Shown one piece after another: positions 8,978 to 18,804 of a stretch of DNA of 64,000 bases; the stretch's first letter is position 1, and each line of letters opens with the position of its first letter. The position numbers were made by a program, and so were the translations under genes. The DNA comes from Pseudoalteromonas rubra (GTDB lineage: Bacteria > Pseudomonadota > Gammaproteobacteria > Enterobacterales > Alteromonadaceae), in the NCBI RefSeq assembly GCF_005887115.1, contig NZ_PNCJ01000005.1, positions 620,001-684,000 of the forward strand. The letters are read 5' to 3'. Under the pieces are notes generated by a model, which searched no databases, was not told where the DNA came from, and was given only the letters and a program-made list of their open reading frames with translations.

Positions 8978-8989
8978 ACACACAAATAC

Positions 8990-9011
8990 AGCCGCCTGTA
9001 AGAAGGCGGCT
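8990..9011. terminator. Bidirectional terminator between deacetylase and kinase genes
   Basis: GCCGCC at 8991 pairs with GGCGGC ending at 9010 around an 8-base loop, with one more A-T pair outside. It lies 13 bp after the deacetylase stop and just before the 3' end of the convergent kinase gene. It could serve both. Confidence 0.65.
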
Positions 9012-9021
9012 TATCTGTTCT

Positions 9022-10842
9022 TCAGGCACAATTGGTGAGAATCGTATCTGTTAGTGCCGACTGCGATATCGGCTTTGCGACCACTCCGTCAAAGCCTAAC
9101 CTGGCATAGTGCGACATGTCGCTCTCAAACACATTCGCAGTAACGGCAATCACAGGCACTACAGGCCATTGCGACCTTATTTTCTGAAATGCTTCAATGC
9201 CTCCCATCACTGGCATTTGAATATCCATCAACACTAACTGAATATCTGTAGTCATTTTATCAATCGCTTCCTGGCCGTTTACAGCCAGCGCTGTTTTAGC
9301 CCCCTGGCTAACCAACATCTTCTGCAGGATTATTTGATTTACAGCATTGTCTTCCACGATTAGGATGGACAAGCCCTGCAATACAGTGGCTTCCGGTGTT
9401 TTTTGTGGCTCTGAGACGGCTTGTTGAGCGCGCTCTCCATGCACTTTTTCAGGCAACGCCAGCGGCAAGGACAGCTCTACACTCGTGCCACTCCCTGGTC
9501 GGCTGGTGATATTAATTGTTCCATGCATCGCATCTATCAAAGATTTGACGATAGCAAGGCCCAGTCCAACACCACTATAAAGCCGAGTTGGAGAAGCATC
9601 TCCCTGTTCAAAGTGATTAAATAGCTTGCTGAGCACTTCTTCTTTGATTCCCGACCCGGTGTCACTGATAGTAATGTCCAGCCATTGTGAATCTGACGCG
9701 GCAGTAAAAGAAAGCGAAATACGACCACGTTCTGTAAATTTGACAGCATTACTGAGCAGGTTAACAAGTACCTGCTTAAGCCGTAATTCATCGCCCAGTC
9801 TCTGGGGACTTTCCACGTTGAATGTACAATTAAACCTGAGCTTTTTCTGCTCGCATTCATGGCTAAAAATATGTTCAATCGTTTTACTTACTCTGCGCAA
9901 GTCAAATTCTCGCTCCTCAAGTTGCAACTTACCCTTTTCCATTTGTGTAAAATCAAGAATGTCATTTACAAGGGTCGACAACATCTCGCTGCACATGCGT
10001 GCCGTATCAAGAAGTGATGCACTTTCGTTTGACTGAGGTTCTTTTTGTAGTAGTTGCAGGGCACCATACAGGCCATTAATAGGGGTTCTGAGTTCATGGG
10101 ACATATTCGCAAGTAACTGAGATTTTGCCTTGCTGGCCTGCTCTAAATCCTTAGATGTTCTGTTTAATTTTGCAATAGAGTTATTGAGTGTTGTTAGCAA
10201 TTCCTCCATATATTTATCAGCCTGCTTGTTGTGGCGGAACAAATACGCGATAAAAGCAATAAATAGTACTGACAACCCCAGCAAAGATAAAATTAAAACT
10301 TGGGTTTTAAACTGATTTTGCTGAATCACCTTGGTCTCGCTGATTGACCTGATGTTATCGAGCGCTTTAAAAACGGTTGCCTGGTACTGAGCTTTGAGCG
10401 CAAAGTAGGCATCATCCAGCAAGATACTCTGGGCCTGCACCAATTTTCCCGCTCGCGCAAGTGCAAATGCTTTTGATTCAATTTCAATCAGTTGCGTGTT
10501 TATCTGGGCTGTGGAAGCGATTGCATCCGCTATGATAGGATCCAGCGCCTCAGCTTCTAGCAGCGTCTGATCCAAGGTGTTAGCAATATTGAGGTAGCGT
10601 CTGGACCACTTGTCTTCTCGAGTAAAAGTAAACATACGCGATGACATGGTCAGTACTTCATCGTAGTAAATAATATCGCTGGTGATCTTTTTGATAGACT
10701 GTATATGCGAATTTAGCTCATTACGTTCATTTAAACTGGAAATGACAAACGGTACCAACGCAGCCAATGCGATGAAAACAATGACTAACAGCAGCAGTAA
10801 CTTAACTCTGAGTCGCTTTACCTGCCCCAGTGGATCGGCCAT
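9022..10842 (-). CDS. Hybrid sensor histidine kinase
   Basis: The protein has an N-terminal membrane helix (about 17-38), a helical periplasmic sensor of about 145 residues, and a second helix near 185-205. Next come a coiled coil, a HisKA domain with the phospho-accepting His in NMSHELRTP (near 250), an HATPase domain (GSGIKEEVLSKLF, GVGLGLAIV, GSGTSVELSLPL) and a receiver domain with the acceptor Asp in VLMDIQMPVMGG near 545. No Hpt or output domain is attached and no response regulator lies next to it, so the partner is unknown. The ATG at 10842 is preferred over an upstream TTG two codons earlier. Confidence 0.9.
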   Translation of the reverse strand: MADPLGQVKRLRVKLLLLLVIVFIALAALVPFVISSLNERNELNSHIQSIKKITSDIIYYDEVLTMSSRMFTFTREDKWSRRYLNIANTLDQTLLEAEALDPIIADAIASTAQINTQLIEIESKAFALARAGKLVQAQSILLDDAYFALKAQYQATVFKALDNIRSISETKVIQQNQFKTQVLILSLLGLSVLFIAFIAYLFRHNKQADKYMEELLTTLNNSIAKLNRTSKDLEQASKAKSQLLANMSHELRTPINGLYGALQLLQKEPQSNESASLLDTARMCSEMLSTLVNDILDFTQMEKGKLQLEEREFDLRRVSKTIEHIFSHECEQKKLRFNCTFNVESPQRLGDELRLKQVLVNLLSNAVKFTERGRISLSFTAASDSQWLDITISDTGSGIKEEVLSKLFNHFEQGDASPTRLYSGVGLGLAIVKSLIDAMHGTINITSRPGSGTSVELSLPLALPEKVHGERAQQAVSEPQKTPEATVLQGLSILIVEDNAVNQIILQKMLVSQGAKTALAVNGQEAIDKMTTDIQLVLMDIQMPVMGGIEAFQKIRSQWPVVPVIAVTANVFESDMSHYARLGFDGVVAKPISQSALTDTILTNCA

Positions 10843-10966
10843 AATCAATTCTGAAAGTTTCCGAGACTATAATATCTTGAGTATGTGCATTTTTATACCT
10901 AGTTCAAGCCAGCTCCGCAAATCCATACAAACTATGACATGCTAATAGCGATTCTCAGGGGACTTT

Positions 10967-11308
10967 ATGAAAATTATCCGGCTCACTTTGAGTACAGTTC
11001 TGTTGGGCTTGCCGCTGTTGAGTGGATGTCTGTTTGCGCCTCAAGAAGTTCAGTATTACGACCCTAAGTGCAAGACTATACTAAAAAAGAAGGTGCTTAA
11101 CAGCGCACAAATACAAGCTGTCCGTCAGTGTCGAGGTGAGGCATGTGCTGTAATACTGGCCGGTGCCGGCCTAGTCAGTGCTGCCAGCCTAGTGGTATCC
11201 GGTACCATTGTGATTGCCTCCAACACTGTTTCCTGGCTGGAAAAAGCGCAAGGCTGCCCGGTCCCTCGCTCAACTGATCGTGAGCGGCAACCGAACCTCG
11301 ACACATAG
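10967..11308 (+). CDS. Small lipoprotein of unknown function
   Basis: A signal peptide ends in the lipobox LLSGC with the acylated Cys21. The mature part has several cysteines (DPKCKTIL, VRQCRGEACAV) and a glycine/alanine-rich hydrophobic stretch (about 66-86) that could be a second membrane segment. A GGGA site precedes the ATG. The last 39 bases overlap, tail to tail, the 3' end of the kinase gene on the other strand. I do not recognise the family. Confidence 0.7.
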   Translation: MKIIRLTLSTVLLGLPLLSGCLFAPQEVQYYDPKCKTILKKKVLNSAQIQAVRQCRGEACAVILAGAGLVSAASLVVSGTIVIASNTVSWLEKAQGCPVPRSTDRERQPNLDT

Positions 11309-12586
11309 CCCCCCCTGCTGACGATTTTTCAAGTGAATATCGCCATGATGCGCTTCAACAATTTCACGACACAGAGCGAGCCCAAGCCCGGTACCACTCG
11401 CTTTAGTCGAGTAAAAAGGGATCAAGGCATTCGCCATGATATGCTCACTCATTCCCAGCCCTGAATCGAGCACTCTCAGCAAAACGTGTTTGGTCTGAAA
11501 AGTCACTTCAATCTTTATTGCATCTACGTCACTACCCGACTCATGGGCGTTTTTAATTAGATTGATCAACAGCTGTTCTAATTGAGGCGCATCTGCGAGA
11601 AGCTGATTGGGTGCCGTCAACACACCTGATTTGGTAAAGCTAAATTGCCATTGAGTTTGCAATTGTGCAAGTAGCTCGGGCAACACGACTGGCTGCAACC
11701 TGGGCGCGGGCAATTTGGCAAACTTACCATACCCTTGCACAAATTCTGTCAAATGACGGATCCGTTCATCTATGGTCGAAAACACCCGTTCCAGCCTTGC
11801 ATCCTCGAGTTTGTTCGCCAGAATCTTGCCACTGTGAAGCATGGAAGAAATCGGCCCCAGTGAGTTATTTAGCTCGTGGCTGATGATACGAATGACTTTT
11901 TTCCATACAGCGACCTCTTGACGGTTCAGCTCTCGGGTCAGTTGTTTAAAAATATACAGGCGATGAAATTGGTTATTAAGTAAAAGCTCACCATTAGACA
12001 AATGCCAGGTCTGCTTCTCTTCCCCCTTTTCTGGTAGCTCAAATAGCCCATCCATTTCATCTGCGAGAACATTATATAAAACCGGACTGGCTTTTTGCGC
12101 CAGGCTGTCTAGCTTCATACCTTCCAGGTTGTGCTCGCAGTTTAACAATGTTTTTGCACTATGATTTGAGAACACGACTATACCCTTATCATCTGTCAGT
12201 AGCAGTGCCTGAGGCGCACTATGCAGTACCTTATCCAGCATCAATTCTCGCTGATAAATCCACTGTTTTTCATCTCTGAGTTGCTGCGCTGCCTCATTGT
12301 ACAAACGACATAACCTGCCCAACTCGTCCTCTTTCTGATAAGCAAGTAAAGTTGAAAAATCGCTGTCTTTAAAGTTGAGTAATCCGCTCTCAAGTGCCTG
12401 TAGTCCCGCAAATAGTTTGCGCGTCAACATGCGAAGTACAAGCGCACCAACACACATTGCAGACAGAGCAACCGGTAATCCAGTTTGCCACTGTACAAAG
12501 AAAAACACTGGCATACTTGCGGTTGCCACAGCAATAAATAACGCGAGATAAAGCTTTTGAGCAATCGACAATCCGGGAGTTTTCAT
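11270..12586 (-). CDS. NtrY-like sensor histidine kinase
   Basis: Two membrane helices near the N-terminus (about 13-52) are joined by a very short loop, so there is almost no periplasmic sensor. A HAMP-like linker and a PAS-like region (LLTDDKGIVVFSNHSAKTLL near 130) follow. The kinase core has the His in RIISHELNNSLGPI and ATP-binding motifs LINLIKNAHE, LDSGLGMSE and SGTGLGLALC. The HELNN box is typical of NtrY/NtrB-type kinases that pair with NtrC-type regulators. Its start directly follows the stop of such a regulator (12587). The short loop suggests sensing within the membrane or through the ABC transporter encoded upstream. Confidence 0.9.
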   Translation of the reverse strand: MKTPGLSIAQKLYLALFIAVATASMPVFFFVQWQTGLPVALSAMCVGALVLRMLTRKLFAGLQALESGLLNFKDSDFSTLLAYQKEDELGRLCRLYNEAAQQLRDEKQWIYQRELMLDKVLHSAPQALLLTDDKGIVVFSNHSAKTLLNCEHNLEGMKLDSLAQKASPVLYNVLADEMDGLFELPEKGEEKQTWHLSNGELLLNNQFHRLYIFKQLTRELNRQEVAVWKKVIRIISHELNNSLGPISSMLHSGKILANKLEDARLERVFSTIDERIRHLTEFVQGYGKFAKLPAPRLQPVVLPELLAQLQTQWQFSFTKSGVLTAPNQLLADAPQLEQLLINLIKNAHESGSDVDAIKIEVTFQTKHVLLRVLDSGLGMSEHIMANALIPFYSTKASGTGLGLALCREIVEAHHGDIHLKNRQQGGLCVEVRLPLTIS

Positions 12587-13930
12587 TTAGTAATCAATAC
12601 CGTATTTTTGCAACCTTCGATAAAGTGCCTGACGACTCATACCAAAGTGCCTGGCTACTTTCGCTATAACGCCATGAAATTGCCGCATGGCTGCTTCCAG
12701 TTCAGCCTTATCCGGCTCTTGCCTCTCCTGAGCAGAAACCGGCTTTATGCCGGGATATGCGCTCGATTGAAGGCCAAAATCTTCCGCTTCAATCATGCCA
12801 GAAGGGTTCAGTACCGCAGCGCGCTTACAGGCATTTTCTAGTTCACGAACATTCCCGGGCCAGCCATAGCCTAGCAGTGCATTTTCTGCATTCAAAGCCA
12901 GTTCTCTGCCGGGCAGAAAGTGAGCTATCAGAGGCAAAATATCATCACTACGTGCTTTAAGCGGCGGTAAATTGAGTTCAATCACATTGAGTCGGTAATA
13001 CAAATCCTGGCGGAAGCGACCGCAACGAATATCCTCTGGTAAATCGGCATTTGTGGCAGAAATAACGCGCACATTTACCCGTTTTGTTTCTACTGAGCCA
13101 AGACGCTCGAATTCTCCGGTTTGCAGTACCCTCAATAATTTCATTTGTCCAGATAAAGGCAAATTTCCTATCTCATCGAGAAATAAAGTACCGCCGTCGG
13201 CTGCTTCAAAGCGTCCAATACGCTGTTTGTTTGCACCAGTATAAGCACCTGCTTCAGCACCAAATAGTTCAGCTTCAATAAGTTCCTGTGGCAGTGCACC
13301 CGCATTAACCTTGATAAAAGGGGCACCTCTAAGCGATGAATTTGCCTGTATGATCTCGGCAATTTTTTCTTTTCCGCAGCCATTGTCCCCGGTTATCAGC
13401 ACAGCAACATCCGATCGGGCAACCTGCACCGCCATGTCCACGACCCGTTGCATCGCGCCACTGCGATAAACCAGTCCGCGCAGATCTGCGCCTGCGTTCA
13501 AGGCTTTACGCTGTTGGGCAATACGCTCATGCTGTTCATTTTGTTCCTTTGCTTGTCCAAGCGCAATCAGGTTGGCAACAGAGGTCAGCAACTTCTGGTC
13601 ATCCCAGGGTTTGGCCAGATAGTCCGCGGCGCCCGCTTTGACCAACTCAATGGCCATTTCCAGCTCGGTCCAGGCGGTGATCAGGATCACAGGTAGGTGA
13701 GGGTTAAGGGTTCGTAATTCCTGAAACAGAGCTTTACCTTCTTCACCGGAGGTTGTATCGGCAGTAAAGTTCATGTCCTGGATCACCAATGAAATGCGCT
13801 GATAACGCACGATCTGCAGCGCTTCAAAGGGTGTTAAAGCCGTTTCAACCTGATAGTCATGAAGCTCAAGCAGCAGTGCAAGTGCATCCAGCACAGCCTG
13901 GTTATCATCGACAACGAGTATCTTATTCAT
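12587..13930 (-). CDS. NtrC-family sigma54 response regulator
   Basis: Order of domains: receiver (MNKILVVDDN at the start, acceptor Asp in VIQDMNF, Lys in LAKPWDD), AAA+ ATPase (Walker A-like GDNGCGKE, Walker B LFLDEIGNLP, loop GAYTGA) and a Fis-type helix-turn-helix (KVARHFGMSRQALYRRLQKYG). The GAYTGA loop is the common Phe-to-Tyr variant of GAFTGA, so sigma54 contact should be kept. I chose the ATG at 13930 because it begins MNKILVVDD, the normal receiver start; an ATG at 13975 would add 15 unrelated residues. It is the likely activator of the sigma54-like promoter at 18805, ahead of the efflux genes. Confidence 0.9.
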   Translation of the reverse strand: MNKILVVDDNQAVLDALALLLELHDYQVETALTPFEALQIVRYQRISLVIQDMNFTADTTSGEEGKALFQELRTLNPHLPVILITAWTELEMAIELVKAGAADYLAKPWDDQKLLTSVANLIALGQAKEQNEQHERIAQQRKALNAGADLRGLVYRSGAMQRVVDMAVQVARSDVAVLITGDNGCGKEKIAEIIQANSSLRGAPFIKVNAGALPQELIEAELFGAEAGAYTGANKQRIGRFEAADGGTLFLDEIGNLPLSGQMKLLRVLQTGEFERLGSVETKRVNVRVISATNADLPEDIRCGRFRQDLYYRLNVIELNLPPLKARSDDILPLIAHFLPGRELALNAENALLGYGWPGNVRELENACKRAAVLNPSGMIEAEDFGLQSSAYPGIKPVSAQERQEPDKAELEAAMRQFHGVIAKVARHFGMSRQALYRRLQKYGIDY

Positions 13931-14126
13931 CATTATTATTGTGCTCGTATTATATACGGGGTCTGTCATACCCATTACTTTCGATCTTGTGCCTTTGAGT
14001 GTACCATGTTTCCCTTAATTATCAGCAGGTAATGGTATTACATATTGCATGGTACCTGCTCTTAAAAGAAGCCCGACAATAAGATTGTCATTGCCGGGAT
14101 CTGGGTTGGTCATCTGAATGGCTGAG
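13931..14126. other. Gap between second permease and regulator genes, with hairpins
   Basis: AGCAGGTA at 14024 pairs with TACCTGCT ending at 14060 around a 21-base loop, and GACAAT/ATTGTC forms a second small hairpin near 14083. These may limit read-through from the transporter genes into the regulator and kinase genes. No sigma54 promoter was found here. Confidence 0.35.
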
Positions 14127-15332
14127 TTAAACGCTGCGTGTCGCAATGCTGGGAGATATATTGGACGCACGTAGCGCAGGCATCAGCACCGAGAGTAAAC
14201 TCATCAACAGCAGCAATCCGGCAGTCGTCGCAATAAAGTGATAGCCCAGCGCAGGCACGGAATACCAGTTCATCAGCTTTTGTCCAAGCAGAACCGCAGC
14301 GGCAGCGCCCAGTACTAAACCAACACTGCATATGAGTGCATTCTCGACCACAAAATAGCGTACTATGGCAGATTTTCTGGCACCCAGCGCACGGCGAGTG
14401 CCTATCTGTTTGGTGCGTTTACTGATATTAAAGGTAGATAACCCGAAGACCCCTAATGCAGTCACGATAACCAACACTACAATCAGGGTCATCAGCATAC
14501 GCATCATCAGTACATCTTTAGCATCATAACGGGCTTTTTTCTGATCCAATCCGGTCACGTCGCTAATTACTCGCTCACGATGATTGGCAAGCATAAGTTC
14601 TTCAATCTGGCGCATTACTCGTGCCCTATCCCGTGGCTCAGTACGAACCAGAAACTTCTGAAAATTGCCGACCCTGACCATTGGGATAAGCGCTGTTTTT
14701 GTACCAAAGCTGCTTCTTGGCCATTGGTTTGCCATAGTGTCAACAATCCCTATGATTTTCAGAGGGTCCGCTCCCCAATATAGCGTCTCTCCCAGACCAT
14801 TACCTTGGCCAAACAAACCATCAGCTAGTGCACGACTGACGATAATAACAGACGGTTGTGCATCGCTGTCGTCAATGACCACAACATCCGACGCGGTAAA
14901 ATCGCGCCCTTCGGATACCTTTACACCTAACGTGCTGAGTAAATGTTCATCACCGCTAATATAACCCATATTGACACTCTTACTTTCTTGCGGTTCAGGT
15001 TTGAGCTGCATACCGCCAGAGCTCCCACTGCCCGACAGCACAACCGAGCTTACTGCCGCCGCATCTATCACACCGTCGAGATCACGTAATGTTTGCTCAT
15101 CCAGCTCAACTTGCTGAAGTAAATCCAGTTTTTTATCAAAGTTCAACGAATTAAATTTAAAGATCTCAGCTTCCGGGTAACCTGTGTCTTTATTCAGATA
15201 GGTTAATCTGTCCTGGATGATAGAGACGGCATTACTGACAATGGCCAGCGTAATTGCGAGTTGAAGGATCAGCAATATAGCCCCTAATTTCGATCGCATT
15301 AGCGCATTAATAGTTGGTTTTAATTCAAACAT
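14127..15332 (-). CDS. ABC transporter permease, MacB/FtsX type
   Basis: One N-terminal helix (about 17-36), a large periplasmic domain (MacB_PCD type, about 45-265) and three C-terminal helices (about 275-300, 325-350, 365-385) give the four-helix plan of MacB-type permeases. The cytoplasmic motif KQIGTRRALGARKSAIVRYF is diagnostic of the FtsX-like domain. Such permeases do not move substrate through the membrane but drive a periplasmic adaptor. It is the second permease of the cluster, 12 bp after the first. Confidence 0.88.
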   Translation of the reverse strand: MFELKPTINALMRSKLGAILLILQLAITLAIVSNAVSIIQDRLTYLNKDTGYPEAEIFKFNSLNFDKKLDLLQQVELDEQTLRDLDGVIDAAAVSSVVLSGSGSSGGMQLKPEPQESKSVNMGYISGDEHLLSTLGVKVSEGRDFTASDVVVIDDSDAQPSVIIVSRALADGLFGQGNGLGETLYWGADPLKIIGIVDTMANQWPRSSFGTKTALIPMVRVGNFQKFLVRTEPRDRARVMRQIEELMLANHRERVISDVTGLDQKKARYDAKDVLMMRMLMTLIVVLVIVTALGVFGLSTFNISKRTKQIGTRRALGARKSAIVRYFVVENALICSVGLVLGAAAAVLLGQKLMNWYSVPALGYHFIATTAGLLLLMSLLSVLMPALRASNISPSIATRSV

Positions 15333-15344
15333 ATGGCGTTCCTT

Positions 15345-16658
15345 CTATTGCACTTTCAAGTGTGTGGCCGGAGTGGTTCGACAAACAAGCCATGCAGGAT
15401 AAAGCCCAGCTAAAATACAGGCAGAAATTGCAAGCAAGGGTGCGCTCATTAGCATTATCCAATCCATATTGGCCAATCCGGCGTAGTAATCGTAAGTCTG
15501 GCTTACTCCGAGCAAGCCAAGTTGTGCAAACAACACGCCCAGGCCTCCCCCTAACAAACCCAATACACCAACCTCTACCAGGTGCTGATAGAATACCTGT
15601 CGCTTGCTGGCGCCCAGTGCCCTTCTGACACCCACATCTGGGGCACGGCGCATAAACTTGGCCAGTAATAATCCTAAAATATTAGCAACACACACAGCCA
15701 GAAACATAAAGCTCAACCCGACCAGTATTTTATTATCTTCACTGATAACGTCGTTATAGCGCATCCAGTCATTGACATCTTGTAACGAGTACTGAAGGGA
15801 TTCTCGGTTAAAGCGACCCAGCTTTTGCTGCTGTTGCATATAAGCCATCAGCATATCGCCATAGGCCTGGTGCTGTTGCGGGGTATCCAGCTGCACCCAA
15901 AATTGAACCCAGACCATCTCTGAGTTCATTTTGTCATTAAAGTCTCGGGTTTCCTCAAACTTCCAGGCGTTGGTATTGCCCCAGGTATCCACGTCATAAG
16001 CTTTAACATGGCTAAATGGCGCAAACATTCGCTCTGCCTCGCCAAAACTACCATTGTTTAAATCGTAGAACTTGATTGTTGGGCGCCATTTTTTCGTAAC
16101 CCCCACTATCTCTTGACGACGTTCACCAAGGAAAACCGATTCGCCCACGACATCGGTCTTACCAAACAGCTGCTTAGCCATCTCTTCATCGATCACCACA
16201 ACTGGCGCAGCATCACGCTCTTGCTCTTCTGTCCAGGCATTGCCATGTAAAAAGGTCAGATCAAACATAGTGAAGAAGTCACGTCCGGTTACTCGGGTGT
16301 TTTCTATAAAAGGCTTGCTGGATACCGTGTTAAGGTGAACCGAAAAGCCTGAGCGCAGCATAGGAGCACGAAGATACTCTCCAGGCAACGCGTCAAGGTT
16401 TATGGCATCTGTGTAGGTCAGCTGATATGGAATATCATCTGGTGTTCGCCAGGTTTCTCCGTCATCCATCGTTTGTAGTTGAACCGAAAACAAGCGATCA
16501 CTCTTGTGCGGTATAGGGTCCATAGACATCATGTGATAGACAGACAAAGTTGTCATAGTTACCCCTATGCCGATGGCAATGGCCAGGATCATCAAAAAAG
16601 TCACCAAGGGTGTCTGACGCAGGCTGCGCCAAGCTAAGTCAATATAATGTATAAACAT
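15345..16658 (-). CDS. ABC transporter permease, MacB/FtsX type
   Basis: The 437-residue protein has a helix at about 18-38, a periplasmic domain of about 250 residues and three C-terminal helices. The motif VGVRRALGASKRQVFYQHL marks the FtsX-like domain. It pairs with the second permease to form a heterodimer with the ATPase, in contrast to MacB where ATPase and permease are fused. It starts one base after the ATPase stop. Confidence 0.88.
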   Translation of the reverse strand: MFIHYIDLAWRSLRQTPLVTFLMILAIAIGIGVTMTTLSVYHMMSMDPIPHKSDRLFSVQLQTMDDGETWRTPDDIPYQLTYTDAINLDALPGEYLRAPMLRSGFSVHLNTVSSKPFIENTRVTGRDFFTMFDLTFLHGNAWTEEQERDAAPVVVIDEEMAKQLFGKTDVVGESVFLGERRQEIVGVTKKWRPTIKFYDLNNGSFGEAERMFAPFSHVKAYDVDTWGNTNAWKFEETRDFNDKMNSEMVWVQFWVQLDTPQQHQAYGDMLMAYMQQQQKLGRFNRESLQYSLQDVNDWMRYNDVISEDNKILVGLSFMFLAVCVANILGLLLAKFMRRAPDVGVRRALGASKRQVFYQHLVEVGVLGLLGGGLGVLFAQLGLLGVSQTYDYYAGLANMDWIMLMSAPLLAISACILAGLYPAWLVCRTTPATHLKVQ

Positions 16659-16659
16659 A

Positions 16660-17373
16660 TTAGCCTCCTGCTGCTAACGGTGTTGCAGCTGAGCGACCCT
16701 GATACAAGGTAAAATCGGTAACCCTGCCGTCGACAATCTGAATGTTGCGCGGAGCGCGGCGTGCCAATTCGGGATCATGGGTTACCATCACAATGGTTGC
16801 GCCTTCACGGTTTATCTGTTCCAGCAACTCCATCACCTGACGTGCCATCAAACTATCCAGGTTACCAGTTGGCTCATCTGCCAACAAAAAGCGTGGACGC
16901 CCGGCCAGTGCTCTGGCAATAGCAACGCGCTGTTGCTGCCCCCCAGACAACTGCTGAGGTAAGTGCTTTGCCCGCCCAGCCAGCCCTACCAGTTCAAGAC
17001 ACTCTTCAACCCGACGTTTGCGCTCTGCCGATTTAATGCCTCGATAGCGTAATGGAACCTCTACATTCTCATACAAATTTAAATCCGGAATAAGGTTGAA
17101 ACCCTGGAAAATAAAACCAATTTTCTGGTTTCTCAGATCAGCCCTGGCGTTGTCATTGAGCTTGCCAATATCAACGCCATCCAGACAGTACTGCCCGCCA
17201 CTAAAAGGCTCCAGCATACCTGCAATATTCAAAAAGGTCGTTTTACCTGATCCGGAAGGACCTGTCACAGCCACGAACTCTCCTTCAGCCACGTGAAGGT
17301 TAAAATCCCGCAGTGCGTGAGTCTGTACCATTTCAGTCTGATAGACTTTACTGATTGCTTTCATATCTAGCAT
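16660..17373 (-). CDS. ABC transporter ATPase, MacB/LolD type
   Basis: Walker A GPSGSGKTTFLN near 38, Q-loop FQGFNLIPDL near 88, signature [15 protein letters not shown] near 141 and Walker [14 protein letters not shown] near 163 are complete. The sequence belongs to the LolD/MacB/YknY branch. It energises the two permeases and lies between the adaptor gene (14-bp gap) and the first permease (1-bp gap). The last 15 residues (YQGRSAATPLAAGG) form an unusual tail. Confidence 0.93.
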   Translation of the reverse strand: MLDMKAISKVYQTEMVQTHALRDFNLHVAEGEFVAVTGPSGSGKTTFLNIAGMLEPFSGGQYCLDGVDIGKLNDNARADLRNQKIGFIFQGFNLIPDLNLYENVEVPLRYRGIKSAERKRRVEECLELVGLAGRAKHLPQQLSGGQQQRVAIARALAGRPRFLLADEPTGNLDSLMARQVMELLEQINREGATIVMVTHDPELARRAPRNIQIVDGRVTDFTLYQGRSAATPLAAGG

Positions 17374-17387
17374 TGTTGTTATCCTTT

Positions 17388-18644
17388 TTATCTCAGTTGC
17401 ACTAGGGGTGCATTTTCAAATTGTTCATAATTAGACACGATGATCTGATCGCCAGGAGACAAACCATCCAAAATTTCGACTTCGTTGACACTGGAAGCGC
17501 CCGTGCGAATATCCATTCGCGTTGCGACTTCACCCTGTATTCGATAAACCACTGAACCACCGGCGTTCATAAAAGGTCCGCGTCGAACCTTAACTACACT
17601 CTCTTTTTGATCCAAAAGGATGCGGGCAGATAAACGCTGGTTTTGTCGAATACCATCAATATCACTGTGTTCAAAACGTACCCTTGCGGTGACCTCTCGG
17701 TTGCTGACCTCTGGAGAAATCGCTGAGAGCTTACCATAAAGTTCACTCGCCCCGACTTGAAGCACAACTTGCATGCCCAGGCCAAGTTCATTGGCATAAC
17801 TTTCAGGTACTTGTAACTGTGCTTCGTACGCTGATAAATCAACCAGTGTCATCAATGCTTGCTGAGCCAACACAGCAGCTTTAGTTTGTACCATCAGATT
17901 GCCAACCAGTCCGCTCACAGGTGCATTGATCTCAAGTGCATTCACCTTACGTTGCAGCTCATCAACAACCAATTGCTGCCGCTCGACCAAGTTACTCGCA
18001 GCAGCCAGCTCAAATGCTAAGGTATCTTTACCCAATGCAACCTCTTGCTGGGCATGAAGATAGTTCAGCTTGGCTCGGGCCAAATCGTCCACCGCTTCTT
18101 CAAGGTCAATCTGACTGATCAGATTTTTCTTGATGGAAATTTGTGCACGACGGTTTTCTCGCTCTGCGGCATCTAATGTCACCTTGGCCAACTCCAGACT
18201 ACGATTGAGCGTCAGAGTTTCGCGTCTGACTTCAAGCTCCTCTCTGGCTAAGCCATCTTGCAAACGAGCAAGCTCAGCTTGTTGCTGCTTCAGTTCATTG
18301 GTCAATGCGGGGCTGATAACTCTTGCAATCACGTCGCCCGCAGCCACCGTGTCCCCAGCCTTAACCAGCAGATCAACAAACCCGGCTTCCGGGCTGTATA
18401 CCTGGGGTGCATTTGCCGCAACTATCCGACCACTGGCAAGAATATCGCGAACAAAGTCGCCGCGAGATACAGTTGCAAATTGCAGTGTATCGCGCTCAAA
18501 AGAGCGACCTGTATTGTCGGCTACAGAGATTGCTTGGGCGGTGATCGCCAGCGTGCCGCATAAAGCGATCACACCTACCGCCTTCTTCCAACTAAATGTC
18601 CGGGACTCAACGACTGAATCCTGCTTACTAGTGTCTTTAATCAT
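17388..18644 (-). CDS. Periplasmic adaptor (HlyD/MacA-type membrane fusion protein)
   Basis: A signal anchor near 22-42 leads to a lipoyl-like half-motif (GFVDLLVKAGDTVAAGDVIARV), a long coiled coil (about 115-225, KQQQAELARLQDGLAREELEV), the second half-lipoyl stretch (VNALEINAPVSGLVGNLMVQ) and beta-barrel regions. This is the MacA/HlyD arrangement that links an inner-membrane ABC pump to an outer-membrane channel. No TolC gene is in the cluster. It is the first gene of the operon. AGGAG precedes the ATG, and a sigma54-like promoter and inverted repeats lie upstream. Confidence 0.9.
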   Translation of the reverse strand: MIKDTSKQDSVVESRTFSWKKAVGVIALCGTLAITAQAISVADNTGRSFERDTLQFATVSRGDFVRDILASGRIVAANAPQVYSPEAGFVDLLVKAGDTVAAGDVIARVISPALTNELKQQQAELARLQDGLAREELEVRRETLTLNRSLELAKVTLDAAERENRRAQISIKKNLISQIDLEEAVDDLARAKLNYLHAQQEVALGKDTLAFELAAASNLVERQQLVVDELQRKVNALEINAPVSGLVGNLMVQTKAAVLAQQALMTLVDLSAYEAQLQVPESYANELGLGMQVVLQVGASELYGKLSAISPEVSNREVTARVRFEHSDIDGIRQNQRLSARILLDQKESVVKVRRGPFMNAGGSVVYRIQGEVATRMDIRTGASSVNEVEILDGLSPGDQIIVSNYEQFENAPLVQLR

Positions 18645-18804
18645 GAGTACTCCTGTCTTTTAGATTCCATCTCATTTGTCACTTCATACTGTCTAATCAC
18701 CACCCCAGCCAACAACATCAGGCAGGGTGAGATGATAAAGCCGCAAAACATCAACATGTTGAAGTGTCCTGTTATCTGTTTGACAGAATGAATACCAGAC
18801 TCAT

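Noticed and set aside
13931..13975. An upstream ATG extending the NtrC-type regulator by 15 residues
   Set aside because: The added residues do not match receiver domains, while the ATG at 13930 gives the normal MNKILVVDD start.
14127..18644. Naming the efflux genes macA/macB
   Set aside because: ATPase and permeases are separate proteins and two permeases exist, unlike fused MacB, so the symbol would mislead.
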